Positions 1 to 8,619 of a stretch of DNA of 64,000 nucleotides are shown here, piece by piece (the first letter of the stretch is position 1; each line of letters opens with the position of its first letter). The notes under the pieces were generated by a model. It was not told where the DNA came from and made no database searches. It worked only from the letters and a program-made list of their open reading frames with translations. The stretch lies in contig CP134226.1 of assembly GCA_031655335.1 (NCBI GenBank), forward strand, positions 1,984,001 through 2,048,000, written 5' to 3'. The stretch comes from Thalassospiraceae bacterium LMO-SO8 (GTDB lineage: Bacteria; Pseudomonadota; Alphaproteobacteria; Rhodospirillales; Casp-alpha2). A program made the position numbers and the translations under genes.

Positions 1-1214
1 CGATCGAACGTATCCAGGACTACGACCGCACGGGGGCCAGGGGGCAGCTCACCTTCGTGCGTCTGGACAACGTCAAGTCCCTGACCGAAACCCTGGGTGC
101 GAGTGAAAAACGCAACCTGATGACCGCCGTCGGCAGCATCCTGAAAACCCATTCGCTCGGCGGCAGCACCGCGGGCCAGCTGGACGCCGAGAACTTCGCC
201 TATGTCCACGGCGGCGACGTCGATCCCGAGGCCGTGAACATGAAGGTCGAGGAAGCGGCCCAACAGCTTCTCGGCGACAAGGCCGCCGAGTTCGGCGCCC
301 GTTCTTCGACCCTGGACGCCGATGGTGCCGGGCTCAGCGAGGACCAGGTCGCCCGCGCCCTGGTCCATACCATGCAGCAGTTCTGTACCGGCAAGGCCAG
401 GTTGCCGGTCGAGAAACTGTCCGACGCGCTCGACGACATGATGCAGGACACGGTGGAAACCGTGAAATTCATCAAGGACACGACGGAACGCTGCGACTTC
501 GATCTGGTGTTCATGCCGATCTGCGACCTGCGCCTGGGCCGGGTTCATCATTTCGAGGCCCTGTCCCGGTTCCGCGACCAGACCCGCGCCAAGACCACGT
601 TCCAGATCATCACCCTTGCCGAACAGTTGGGCCTGATCGTCGATTTCGATTTTGCCGTGGTCCGTCAGGTCATGGACATTCTGGGCCATATGGCGAAGCG
701 CGGGCCGTTGCCGCCGGTGGCGGTCAACCTGTCGTCCCTGTCGCTGGCCCAGCCGCAGTTCGTGCAGCGCCTGATCCAGGTTCTCGAAAGCCGCCGCGAC
801 ATGAACCGCCGGGTGATGTTCGAGCTGACGGAATCGGCCGAGGCCGAAGACCTGGAAACCCTGAACAAGGTGATCCAGGAAATCCGCTCGCGCGGGTTCC
901 AGTTCTGTCTCGACGATTTCGGCGCGGGATCCGCCAGCTTCGATTACCTCAATGCCCTCGACGTCGACGTGGTCAAGTTCGACGGCCCCGTGGTGCGTCG
1001 GGCCTGCGCCTCGGACAAGGGCCGCGACATGCTGTCGTCGATGGCCAAGATGTGCTCGTCCGCGGGCGTGCACACGGTCGCGGAAATGGTCGAAGACAAG
1101 GAAGCCGCCAACAAGCTGTTCTATTGCGGCATCGACTACGGCCAGGGCTGGTATTTCGGCAAGCCCAGCCCCGATCCCTTCACCTTCGCCGACCGCTTCA
1201 TCGGTGCGGATTAG
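1..1214 (+). CDS. EAL-domain cyclic-di-GMP phosphodiesterase-like protein (5' end outside window)
   Basis: The reading frame is open to the first base of the window, so the true start lies upstream. The C-terminal half is an EAL domain with the signature residues in order: FEALSRF (EAL motif), NLSS (Asn), ELTES (Glu), DDFGAG (Asp-Asp), VKFDG (Lys) and AEMVED (Glu). The metal- and substrate-binding set therefore looks complete and hydrolysis of c-di-GMP to pGpG is plausible. The preceding ~140 residues resemble a degenerate GGDEF-like region (one HGGD string, no proper GGDEF active site). Its sensory N-terminus is not visible. It converges on the small gene at 1235-1474. Domain call is strong; activity is inferred. 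Confidence 0.85.
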   Translation, partial: IERIQDYDRTGARGQLTFVRLDNVKSLTETLGASEKRNLMTAVGSILKTHSLGGSTAGQLDAENFAYVHGGDVDPEAVNMKVEEAAQQLLGDKAAEFGARSSTLDADGAGLSEDQVARALVHTMQQFCTGKARLPVEKLSDALDDMMQDTVETVKFIKDTTERCDFDLVFMPICDLRLGRVHHFEALSRFRDQTRAKTTFQIITLAEQLGLIVDFDFAVVRQVMDILGHMAKRGPLPPVAVNLSSLSLAQPQFVQRLIQVLESRRDMNRRVMFELTESAEAEDLETLNKVIQEIRSRGFQFCLDDFGAGSASFDYLNALDVDVVKFDGPVVRRACASDKGRDMLSSMAKMCSSAGVHTVAEMVEDKEAANKLFYCGIDYGQGWYFGKPSPDPFTFADRFIGAD

Positions 1215-1234
1215 GCGCGTCTTGAAAAATTAGG

Positions 1235-1474
1235 TTAGGACGCGCGGCCCTTGTAGGGGTTCTCGATCGCGTCGACGACGGATTGCAGGACTTCGCGGAC
1301 CTGGGCCTCGTCGCAGCCCATGAGGATCGCATCCTCGAAGGCATCCTGGCAGTACTGGCGGATTTCCTCGAGGTTCTCGTTCAGGACCTTCAGCTTCTCC
1401 TCGCAGGACACCAGTTCACCGTCCGGCTGGCGCCAGGTGATCTCCGATCCGATGGGTGAACGTAAGCTGGTCAT
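1235..1474 (-). CDS. Small conserved-looking acidic protein, 79 aa
   Basis: A 79-residue soluble, acidic, probably helical protein with no signal peptide or membrane segment. Notable features are an N-terminal stretch with ITWRQPDGELVSC, a helix-rich middle (EKLKVLNENLEEIRQ) and a second cysteine in LMGCDEAQ. It starts with ATG at 1474 and ends 20 bp from the convergent EAL gene. No function is recognised. It is kept because the composition and codon pattern look coding and the gap is otherwise empty. Confidence 0.65.
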   Translation of the reverse strand: MTSLRSPIGSEITWRQPDGELVSCEEKLKVLNENLEEIRQYCQDAFEDAILMGCDEAQVREVLQSVVDAIENPYKGRAS

Positions 1475-1596
1475 GGGTCCGTCCGCGGTCCTTGGGTTAT
1501 CGCGCGGCGCCGGTCCGATGGCTTGGTCGCGGCGCTGAGCCCTAAATGTAATATCTTCGCCGCCGGGTGCAAGTCCCCTTGGCGGCCGGGCGGGGG

Positions 1597-3507
1597 TCAG
1601 GCGCCGGCGGCCCGGCTCTTGAGGCCGCGGTCGTCATCGTCGTCCTTGGGGGCGTCATAGACAGACATGTCGCCTTCTTCCTCGTCATCGTCGGCGCCGC
1701 CGGACGTTTCGGCCAGATGCGGGGCGTAATCCTTGGGCTCCCACGGCAAGGGCGGCGGCGACTTCGGCCGGGCGATATCCATCAGGCGCTCGACCCGAGA
1801 CAGGTTCTTTTCCGTGATCATGGTCAGGCGGTGGGCGCCACGCGCCTCGTACACGCCCTTGGCCAGGGAAAAGGCCTCGCGGGCGGCCTCCAACTGACCC
1901 GGATCGTGGGTCAGCTTGGACAGCATGAACAGCGCCGAGCCCAGGTTGTTCTGGGTCGCCGCCCACAGCAGCGGATGGTCCAGCTTGTGACGGACTTCCA
2001 ATGCGCCGGAGCACGCCTCGATGGCTTTTTCGAACAGCTCCACCGATTTCAGTTGTTCGCCCAGGATCGCCGCCGCCTGGCCGATGTTGTTCATGACCTC
2101 GGCCCAGCGCATGGGATGGTCGACCCGGTTGAACACCTGCAAGGCGGCCTGATAGTGGTTCAGGGCCTGTTTCAAAAGATCCTGGTCGCCTTCCTGGGCG
2201 TCGATGCGATAGCAGATCTGCCCCATCCGGTTCTGCAACGCCGCCCATTCCTTGGGGTAGAGGTCGCGGGTGAACTGCTCGGCCGCCGCTTCCAGAAGCG
2301 CCATCGCCTGGGCCATCGGCCCGGCCGCCTTGTGTTCGTCGTCGACCGGCATCTCCAGGGTTTCCCATTCTGGTGCCAGGGTCGGCAGGATCGCACCGAG
2401 CGCGCGCTGCGCCACGGCGCGGTCGAAGGCGTCGCTGTCATCCTTCAGGAAGGCGATGGCCTGGCCGTAGATATCGGCGGCCATGCGGTAACCCTCAAGC
2501 TGTCCCGCCGGGCCCGGCTGAAGCGTCAACAGGTTGGCGAAAAACAGCCGGGCGATGGCACGGTCGCGGTCCGTGATGTCGGGTGCCGTGCCCAGGGCTT
2601 CGATGGCCGGGGCCGCGCGTTCCATGGCCTGGGGCAGGACTTTGGCGAGGCGGCTTTTCTTGACCTCGGTCAGAGGGATCGTCGCCGTCAGGGCGACGGC
2701 CGTCGCCAGGGCCGTCAGGGCCGGGTCCGGCTGGGCCGGCAGCACCAGCGCCTGGGCTGCGTGAAACATTCCGGGCGGGTCCTCGTTCTGGATGCCCAGG
2801 GGCAGGAACCGCAGGGTCAGGCGCTTGCCGTCGGGGGCCAGCTCGAAGCAGATCAGGATGTCTGCCTCGGCCTGGGCCAGGGCCTGGCGCGCCGCCCAAT
2901 GCAGACGGTTCGCGCGGTTCCCGGGTTCCGTGTCCTCAGGGAGGGCGAGGGGCTTCTTCAAGGGCCGGGCGCGCACGCCCTCCAGGTCGGCGAAGGCGTC
3001 GAGGATCAGGGTTTCAGGGTCCGGCGCGGTGCCGCTGTCGGCGCCGAAGTCTTCCGTGGCTTGGCCTTCGGGGGGCAGGGCCGCAACGCGGATCTCGATG
3101 CGGGTCGGGTCGGCGGGCTGACTGGCTTCCTTGATCTGGCGGAACCAGCCGAACAGGGAGAGCCGGCGGCGTGGTGCCCCGGTGTTCGGCGCGGCCAAGG
3201 GGGCAAGCAGGCGGGCCAACAGGCCGCTCCCCTGAACCGGCGTCTTGACCAGGGCCAGGGCCTGTTGGTCGAGCGGGCGCAAGGTCACCGTGCCGGCGGC
3301 GATCGCCGTCGATTTGTGGCGGCCGTGCGCGACATCCGCGTCGCCCAGGGTCTTGCCCGGGCCAAGAACACCCAGATGCTTTTCCTTGCCGTCGACCTCG
3401 GTCATCAGTTCGACCTTGCCGGCGATGATGGTGAAGGCACGGGTCGCCGGATCCCCCTCGCGGAAGATGATGTCCTTGTCGCGGAACTGTTGTTTCCTGC
3501 TGTTCAC
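1597..3507 (-). CDS. Cyclic nucleotide-binding-domain protein with C-terminal TPR-like repeats
   Basis: 636 aa. Residues ~5-90 form a Crp-type cNMP-binding domain (FREGDPATRAFTIIAGKVEL, then LGPGKTLGDADV, the usual PGxxxGD-like region). There is no Crp helix-turn-helix. A long Ala/Pro-rich middle follows, then from about residue 400 a series of 40-residue helical repeats with TPR character (YQAALQVFNRVDHPMRWAEV, FEKAIEACSGALEVRHKLDH, AREAFSLAKGVYEARGA). The C-terminus is strongly acidic (DDDEEEGD, DDDDD). It looks like a soluble adaptor whose N-terminal domain may bind a nucleotide or act only as a fold. Partners are unknown. It is transcribed alone, divergently from the PagL-like gene. Confidence 0.75.
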   Translation of the reverse strand: MNSRKQQFRDKDIIFREGDPATRAFTIIAGKVELMTEVDGKEKHLGVLGPGKTLGDADVAHGRHKSTAIAAGTVTLRPLDQQALALVKTPVQGSGLLARLLAPLAAPNTGAPRRRLSLFGWFRQIKEASQPADPTRIEIRVAALPPEGQATEDFGADSGTAPDPETLILDAFADLEGVRARPLKKPLALPEDTEPGNRANRLHWAARQALAQAEADILICFELAPDGKRLTLRFLPLGIQNEDPPGMFHAAQALVLPAQPDPALTALATAVALTATIPLTEVKKSRLAKVLPQAMERAAPAIEALGTAPDITDRDRAIARLFFANLLTLQPGPAGQLEGYRMAADIYGQAIAFLKDDSDAFDRAVAQRALGAILPTLAPEWETLEMPVDDEHKAAGPMAQAMALLEAAAEQFTRDLYPKEWAALQNRMGQICYRIDAQEGDQDLLKQALNHYQAALQVFNRVDHPMRWAEVMNNIGQAAAILGEQLKSVELFEKAIEACSGALEVRHKLDHPLLWAATQNNLGSALFMLSKLTHDPGQLEAAREAFSLAKGVYEARGAHRLTMITEKNLSRVERLMDIARPKSPPPLPWEPKDYAPHLAETSGGADDDEEEGDMSVYDAPKDDDDDRGLKSRAAGA

Positions 3508-3732
3508 GGACCTTGGCCTGCTTGTTGAACGCTATCCGTCCATTCTCCGGTTGCCTGATCCAACCGGAGCCGACGGCGGCGCTGGACGATTGCCGCCCCG
3601 TCCATTAAACAGAAAGAAGGTTTACCCTTGTTTAAGGCCGATCTGCTTCCTTATCGTGGCTGAATACCAGGGATAAGGCCGGGGACAGAGGAACGCCGAA
3701 AGCGGCGTCCTGTGAGCGAGTGAGGGGCTATT

Positions 3733-4581
3733 TTGTATAATAAGTTCAAGGGATTGTGCGTGGGCTTGGGGCTCTGCATGGTGGCTGTTTCCGGTGCGCG
3801 GGCGGATAGTGCGTCGACCGGATACGACATCCGAATTCTGATGGGCAAGACCCATCCTTTTGCCGCCCGCCCGGCCAAAGAGTGGGACCAGGCCCGGCCG
3901 GGACAGCCCGCCGCAGGCCGCGTGGCCCAGCCGGTTTACGCCCCCATGCCGGCGCGCCCGGCGCCCCGGCCTCAGGTCCGCCCGGTTCCGGCCTCCGCGC
4001 CGGCACCGCAGCCGCAGGCCCAACCCACGGCGCCGATGTCGTCGAAAACGGGACCGCTGTGGCCCGGCGGCACGGAACGGGGGGCCCGCGCCAGTTCGCG
4101 GGGCAAGCCGCTCGGCGGCATCGTTTCCGAAATTTCCATCGGCGCCCTGATCCACGATGACGGGCCGTTCTCCAACTCCAAGGAAGACGGCTATGACGGG
4201 CATATCGAAATCCGCTTCGCCTCGCCCAAGTTCCTCGACATCATCTGGAGCCCGGAGCCCCACATCGGCGCCAACATCAATTCCGAGGGCGACACCAGCC
4301 AGGTGTTCGCCGGTCTCAGCTATGAATGGAATCTGTGGAAGGGCCTGTTCGCCGGGCTCAGCGTCGGCGGCGCCTATCACGACGGCGAGACGGATTCAGG
4401 GGCCCTGGACAAGAAGGACTTGGGCTGCCATCTACTGTTCCGGGAATCGTTCACCCTCGGCTGGCAGTTGACCGAGCATCACAAGATCGCGGCCATCTTC
4501 GACCATATCTCGAACGCCAAGATCTGCGATCACAACGAAGGCCTGGAAAACATCGGCCTGCGCTACAGCTATCGTTTCTAG
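3733..4581 (+). CDS. Acyloxyacyl hydrolase / PagL-like lipid A 3-O-deacylase
   Basis: 282 aa with a TTG start at 3733. That start gives a proper signal peptide (MYNKFKGLCVGLGLCMVAVSG, cleavage near ARA-D), while the next Met lies inside the hydrophobic core, so TTG is preferred. A Pro/Ala-rich linker (residues ~55-105) precedes a C-terminal beta-barrel domain. FDHISNAKICDHNEG near the C-terminus matches the PagL active-site strand, with His and Ser two residues apart followed by Asn, and the protein ends in an aromatic beta-strand (YSYRF) as outer-membrane barrels do. The likely role is removal of the 3-O acyl chain of lipid A in the outer membrane. The family call is good; substrate is inferred. 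Confidence 0.8.
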   Translation: MYNKFKGLCVGLGLCMVAVSGARADSASTGYDIRILMGKTHPFAARPAKEWDQARPGQPAAGRVAQPVYAPMPARPAPRPQVRPVPASAPAPQPQAQPTAPMSSKTGPLWPGGTERGARASSRGKPLGGIVSEISIGALIHDDGPFSNSKEDGYDGHIEIRFASPKFLDIIWSPEPHIGANINSEGDTSQVFAGLSYEWNLWKGLFAGLSVGGAYHDGETDSGALDKKDLGCHLLFRESFTLGWQLTEHHKIAAIFDHISNAKICDHNEGLENIGLRYSYRF

Positions 4582-4590
4582 GAAAAGGGC

Positions 4591-6045
4591 CTAGGCCCCA
4601 TCGCCGCGCCGCACCCGGGCCCGCAGGCCGCGCCGGGTCTGGTCCAGCAAGGCCGCCCAGTCGCCCCGCCGTTCCGTGCGCAGGATGCGCATGGTCGGAT
4701 ACCAGGGCGTGGCGTCGCCGGAGGTGCCCCAGCGCCAATCGGGCGAGGCCGGGGCGATCAGCCAGGTTTCCTTGCCGAGCGCGCCCGCCATATGGGCGAC
4801 GGCGCCGTCGACGGCGATCACCAGATCCATCTGATCGATATAAGCCGCAAGACCGGCCAGCCCGCCGGCCCGGCGCGCCACATCGATGATCAGGGCATCC
4901 GCGCCCTGTGCCTTCAGGTCGCCCGATGCCGGGCCCGTCTGCAGGCCGAACAACGTGACCCCGGCCAAGCCGGCCAGGTCAAGGAACGGGCGCAGCCCCG
5001 GCGTCGGCGTGACATGAACCGGCGTCCGCTCGTCTTCCCAGGCGATCCCGACTTTCAAAAAATCGCCGCCCGGCGGCAGGCGAAAGGCCCCCGGGTCGGG
5101 CGGGGCGATATAGGGGGTCGCGGCCGGCACCTTGGCGGCGGTGGTCTTGAAGATGGCGGCAAGCGACAGCAATGGCGCGTGCAGATCGAATTTCGGCAGG
5201 GCCGCGCCCTGGATCACCAGCTTATCGACGCCGGGCACCGTGGCCAGAAGATCGGCCAGCGCGGCGGGCGCTTCGAGAACGACATTGGCGCCTTGGGCCT
5301 TGATCATGGGAATGTAGCGGGCGAATTGGATGATGTCGCCGGGGGTGCCTTCGCAGGGCACCAGCACCGTCTTGCCCTTGACCTTGGCGCCGGTCCAGCG
5401 CGGCGTGTCCATGCCGCGCAACTGGAAGCGGCGCATTCGGAAGCGGGCTTCCAGGTCCTTGAAACCGGCGGCATATTCGCCCGCCAGCAACAGCGACCGT
5501 CCGCGGTCAAGCAGACTCGGGATATGATCCGGATTGTGGTCCAGCGCGCGCTCGAAACAGTCGAGGGACTGGTCGCGGCGGCCCAGGTCGCGCAGCGCCA
5601 CGCCCAGGTTGTGCAGGGTGTCGGGATTTTTCGGGTCCAGGTGCACGGCCTGCTGGTGGCTGGCCACGGCGGCCTCGAACCGGCCAAGGTCGCGCAGAAC
5701 GTTGCCCAGGTTGGAATGAGACGACGCATTGCGCGGCTTCAGCGCGATGGCCCGCCGGTAGCAGGCGACGGCGGCTTCCGGCCGGCCCGTGGCGCGCAGC
5801 ACCACGCCCAGGTTGTTATAGGCCTCGGCCAGATTGGGATTGAGGGCGAGGGCCCGGGTGTAATCGGGGATCGCCTCTTCCAGGCGGCCGTTCCGTTGAT
5901 GGTCGGAGCCGATGGCGAACAGGCGCGCGGCCTCGCGGTCACGGAGCGCCGTGCGTTCTTCTTCCGGAAGCGATTCCCACGCGGCGCGGGCGTCATTGAC
6001 GTCCACCGGGGATTGATCCGGGCTGGCGCGGTCGTCGGCGGCCAT
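4591..6045 (-). CDS. TPR protein with C-terminal glycosyltransferase-like domain
   Basis: 484 aa. Residues ~40-200 are tandem TPR units (for example AIPDYTRALALNPNLAEAYNNLG and repeated NLG / PEAVACYRRAIALKP motifs). The C-terminal ~250 residues are a GT-B-like domain related to family 9 / heptosyltransferase-type enzymes, ending with AVDGAVAHMAGALGKETW and a DWRWG motif. No signal peptide, so probably cytoplasmic. Such TPR-GT fusions are often linked to protein or polysaccharide glycosylation, but the substrate cannot be told. A clear paralogue lies at 26606-28144, with the same TPR/GT order and the same VDxAVAHxAGALG and DWRW motifs. Confidence 0.75.
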   Translation of the reverse strand: MAADDRASPDQSPVDVNDARAAWESLPEEERTALRDREAARLFAIGSDHQRNGRLEEAIPDYTRALALNPNLAEAYNNLGVVLRATGRPEAAVACYRRAIALKPRNASSHSNLGNVLRDLGRFEAAVASHQQAVHLDPKNPDTLHNLGVALRDLGRRDQSLDCFERALDHNPDHIPSLLDRGRSLLLAGEYAAGFKDLEARFRMRRFQLRGMDTPRWTGAKVKGKTVLVPCEGTPGDIIQFARYIPMIKAQGANVVLEAPAALADLLATVPGVDKLVIQGAALPKFDLHAPLLSLAAIFKTTAAKVPAATPYIAPPDPGAFRLPPGGDFLKVGIAWEDERTPVHVTPTPGLRPFLDLAGLAGVTLFGLQTGPASGDLKAQGADALIIDVARRAGGLAGLAAYIDQMDLVIAVDGAVAHMAGALGKETWLIAPASPDWRWGTSGDATPWYPTMRILRTERRGDWAALLDQTRRGLRARVRRGDGA

Positions 6046-6206
6046 CAGTCCTCCACGATATCAGCGGCCCCTTTGTCCGCTGTCGCTAGTGTTCGTCCGA
6101 TCCGCCCGCGCCCCGTTTGGGTGATCTTCGGGCAGGTCAGAGAAGTGATCTGTAACCACGCTCCCCCCGCGCGCACATATTGAAGTGTCCCTGGCGGAAC
6201 CGCAAG

Positions 6207-6223
6207 CCTCGTAACCTACGAGG
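6207..6223. repeat. Perfect 7-bp inverted repeat with 3-nt spacer
   Basis: CCTCGTA - ACC - TACGAGG, in the 222-bp gap between the TPR-glycosyltransferase gene and arsC, both on the minus strand. No T-run follows on either strand, so it is not a typical intrinsic terminator. It could be an operator upstream of the TPR gene or a stable 3' hairpin on the arsC transcript. Confidence 0.4.
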
Positions 6224-6267
6224 ATTACAATAAAACTCGGCGGTTCGGGCGGTCTGTCAGGTCCGTG

Positions 6268-6606
6268 TCAGACAAGCGCCAGAACGTTCTCCGGCGGCCG
6301 CCCGAGAACCGCCTTGGCGCCCTTGACGACGATCGGCCGTTCGATGCACCGGGGATTGGCGATCATGCCCTTGATCAGGGTGTCCTCGTCCATGTCCTTG
6401 GCAAGGCCCGCTTCCTTGGCTTCGGCGGCGCGCAGGATATCGGCGGCCTTCAGGCCGAGCTTGCGCAACAGCTCCTTCATCTCGTCCATCGTGGGCGGGG
6501 TTTCCAGGTACAGCACGATTTCCGGGGCGACGCCGTTGTCCTCCAGCAATTGAAGGGTCTGGCGCGATTTGCTGCACTTCGGGTTGTGATAGATGGTGAT
6601 GGCCAT
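6268..6606 (-). CDS. arsC: ArsC-family (glutaredoxin-like) arsenate reductase
   Basis: 112 aa starting at the only suitable Met (MAITIYHNPKCSKSR, ATG at 6604-6606). Longer in-frame extensions run through the neighbouring mscS gene and are rejected. The thioredoxin-fold ArsC signature NPKCSKSR with its single catalytic Cys is present, as is the downstream NPRCIERPIV segment. The family reduces arsenate to arsenite with glutathione/glutaredoxin; many YfgD-like members have no proven arsenate role. No arsB, acr3 or arsR is nearby, so a housekeeping thiol function is equally possible. It lies immediately downstream of the mechanosensitive channel gene on the same strand. Confidence 0.85.
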   Translation of the reverse strand: MAITIYHNPKCSKSRQTLQLLEDNGVAPEIVLYLETPPTMDEMKELLRKLGLKAADILRAAEAKEAGLAKDMDEDTLIKGMIANPRCIERPIVVKGAKAVLGRPPENVLALV

Positions 6607-6652
6607 GATGGCTGCTCCCCTGTTGTCTGTTCGGTGGCCGGCGGGACCGGTG

Positions 6653-7807
6653 TCATGCCTTCCCGGCGGAGCCCGGCCCCGTGGGCGGTTGGAAGATTTC
6701 CGGCGCGTCGTCGCCCGGCAGGCTTTCCACATAAATCGATTGGCTCGGGAAGGCAAAGGCCGCCTCGGCGCCGTGGACGATGTCCATGACCTTGTAGGCC
6801 AGGCGTTCCTTGATCTCCAGGTATTCACCCCATTTCGTCGTGATGGTGAAGCAGTAGACCAGGATGTTGATGGAGGAATCGCCGAAACTGTCGATGCGCA
6901 CGAAGGTCGAGACATCCGTCGCCGGGGCGAATTCCGGTGTTTCCTCGATATAGGCCGCGATCTGGTCGCGGATCTGGCGCAACTGGTCGATCGTGGTGCG
7001 GTATTCGACCCCGATCAGCCATTTGATGCGGCGGTGGGTCATGGCGGTGAAATTGATGACCGCCGTGTCCGACAGCTGCGAATTGGGCACCATGACCGGC
7101 GCCTTGTCGAACCGGCGGATCATGGTCGAGCGAAACCCGATGGTCTCGACATGGCCTTCGACCACGCCTTCGACATGGATCCAATCGCCCTTGTGAAAGC
7201 GTTTTTCCGCCAGGATCAGCAGGCCCGCGATGAGGTTCTTGAACAGGTCCTGGGCGCCGAGCGCGACGGCGACGCCGATCAGGCCGAACCCGGCGATGAT
7301 CGGGCCGACCTTGATGCCCCAGATTTCCAACACCGCCGCCGCGCCGATGATGAACACCAGCACGCGGATCGCACGCGCCATCCATTCCACCAGTTCCGTG
7401 GAAAAGATCCGGTCGAGGCGATGGAGAAGCACGCTCAAGGGATCGACTGCCCGGTAAAGCGCCCAGAAAATGGTGAAGGCGATCAGCGAGCGCACCAGGT
7501 TCGACGCCATCTGGTCGGGCGTGCCCACGAGTTTGAGGACCTGGAAGGCGAAGAACAGGCCCATGACCACGGGCACGAAGCGGACCGGTGGTTCGATGGT
7601 CGCCAGGATCTGGTCGTCCAGGGTCCAGGCCGTGCGCTTGGTCATCATGCGCAGCCAGCCCATGAGGAAGCGGGTCAGCAGACCGCGCAACATCAGGAAG
7701 ACGAGGAAAATCCCCAGGGCGGCGGCCATGCGGCCGACGTCGATGCCGATCACGCCGTGTTGCCACACGTCGACAACCAGATTCCAAAACTCGGTCATGT
7801 CTTTCAT
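6653..7807 (-). CDS. MscS-family mechanosensitive ion channel
   Basis: 384 aa. Four to five N-terminal hydrophobic helices are followed by the MscS pore helix and beta domain: VALGAQDLFKNLIAGLLIL, then FHKGDWIHVEGVVEGHVETI and VMVPNSQLSDTAVINFT are all diagnostic. A cytoplasmic C-terminal domain follows. The likely role is to release small solutes on hypo-osmotic shock from the inner membrane. Start is ATG at 7805-7807, divergent from the exported-protein gene at 7920. arsC follows 46 bp downstream. Confidence 0.93.
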   Translation of the reverse strand: MKDMTEFWNLVVDVWQHGVIGIDVGRMAAALGIFLVFLMLRGLLTRFLMGWLRMMTKRTAWTLDDQILATIEPPVRFVPVVMGLFFAFQVLKLVGTPDQMASNLVRSLIAFTIFWALYRAVDPLSVLLHRLDRIFSTELVEWMARAIRVLVFIIGAAAVLEIWGIKVGPIIAGFGLIGVAVALGAQDLFKNLIAGLLILAEKRFHKGDWIHVEGVVEGHVETIGFRSTMIRRFDKAPVMVPNSQLSDTAVINFTAMTHRRIKWLIGVEYRTTIDQLRQIRDQIAAYIEETPEFAPATDVSTFVRIDSFGDSSINILVYCFTITTKWGEYLEIKERLAYKVMDIVHGAEAAFAFPSQSIYVESLPGDDAPEIFQPPTGPGSAGKA

Positions 7808-7919
7808 AACAGTTGTTTATTGTATGTTGGGCCTGCTTGACTAGACTGTTGCCCGGATAAAACTGCTTCTTGGGGCGAGGGCGGGGCCGTCCCGCACCGT
7901 GACAGCCAAGGGGAGCCGA

Positions 7920-8609
7920 ATGGGCCTGTCCCGTACTATCGCATTTGTGGCGGCCTTGATCGGGGCGATGGCGTCGTCATCTTCCGCCTGGGCGTCCGCC
8001 TCCTGCATCGCATCGAAGGACGGGGACGCGCCGATTCCCTATTTGTCGCCTGCTGAAAACGCCAATTTCATCTTCAAGATCACCCATAACCCGGATTCGA
8101 AAACCCCGGACGTGACCCACCACCGCTATCGGGTGAAAACCATCGACGGCGACAAGGTGCGCTGGTTCCGCGAACCGATCCAGGGAAAGGGGCCGATCCA
8201 GGACGTGACCCTGTACCGCGCCTTCGCCCGTGTCGCCGGCGGCGGCGGCTGGAATTTCGATTTCAAGGTGCCGGAATACGACAAGCTGTGGCCGCTGAAG
8301 CAAGGCAACGAAGCCAACTACGTCGTCGAAGGCAAGAAGGACGGCAAGCCGGTGTTCAAGCTACAGTCGTCGTTGTGCGTGCGCGGCTCCAAGGTCTTGA
8401 AACTGCCGGCCGGCGAGTTCACCGCCCACCTGGTCGACATCTCGCAAAAGGTGATCGAGGGACCCAAGTCCATGAAATGGGACCTGGTCGAAATCAACGC
8501 CTGGTACGTGCCCCAGTTCGGCACCGCGCTGCTGATGGAGGACCGCATCTCGTTCAAGGGCAAGCTGATCCTGATCCGCCGCCGCGAGGCCATCGAAGTT
8601 CCGAAATAG
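7920..8609 (+). CDS. Exported protein of unknown function, 229 aa
   Basis: Start chosen at ATG 7920 rather than the upstream GTG at 7899, because AAGGGGAG sits 7 nt before it and the resulting N-terminus is a clean signal peptide (MGLSRTIAFVAALIGAM, cleavage near AWA). The mature part is beta-rich with one Cys near its N-terminus (ASC) and another in SSLCVRGS, which could form a disulphide. Motifs include RWFREPIQGKGP, WNFDFKVPEYDKLWPLK and INAWYVPQFGTALLMEDR. The overall pattern resembles periplasmic beta-barrel-like DUF proteins, but no family is named with confidence. Confidence 0.75.
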   Translation: MGLSRTIAFVAALIGAMASSSSAWASASCIASKDGDAPIPYLSPAENANFIFKITHNPDSKTPDVTHHRYRVKTIDGDKVRWFREPIQGKGPIQDVTLYRAFARVAGGGGWNFDFKVPEYDKLWPLKQGNEANYVVEGKKDGKPVFKLQSSLCVRGSKVLKLPAGEFTAHLVDISQKVIEGPKSMKWDLVEINAWYVPQFGTALLMEDRISFKGKLILIRRREAIEVPK

Positions 8610-8619
8610 CGGCGGCCCC

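Noticed and set aside
1567-3528. Long plus-strand ORF (653 aa) antisense to the cNMP-TPR gene
   Set aside because: GC-rich genes often have open antisense frames; the protein is low-complexity Arg/Gly/Gln-rich, with no domain or ribosome site, while the minus frame has clear domains.
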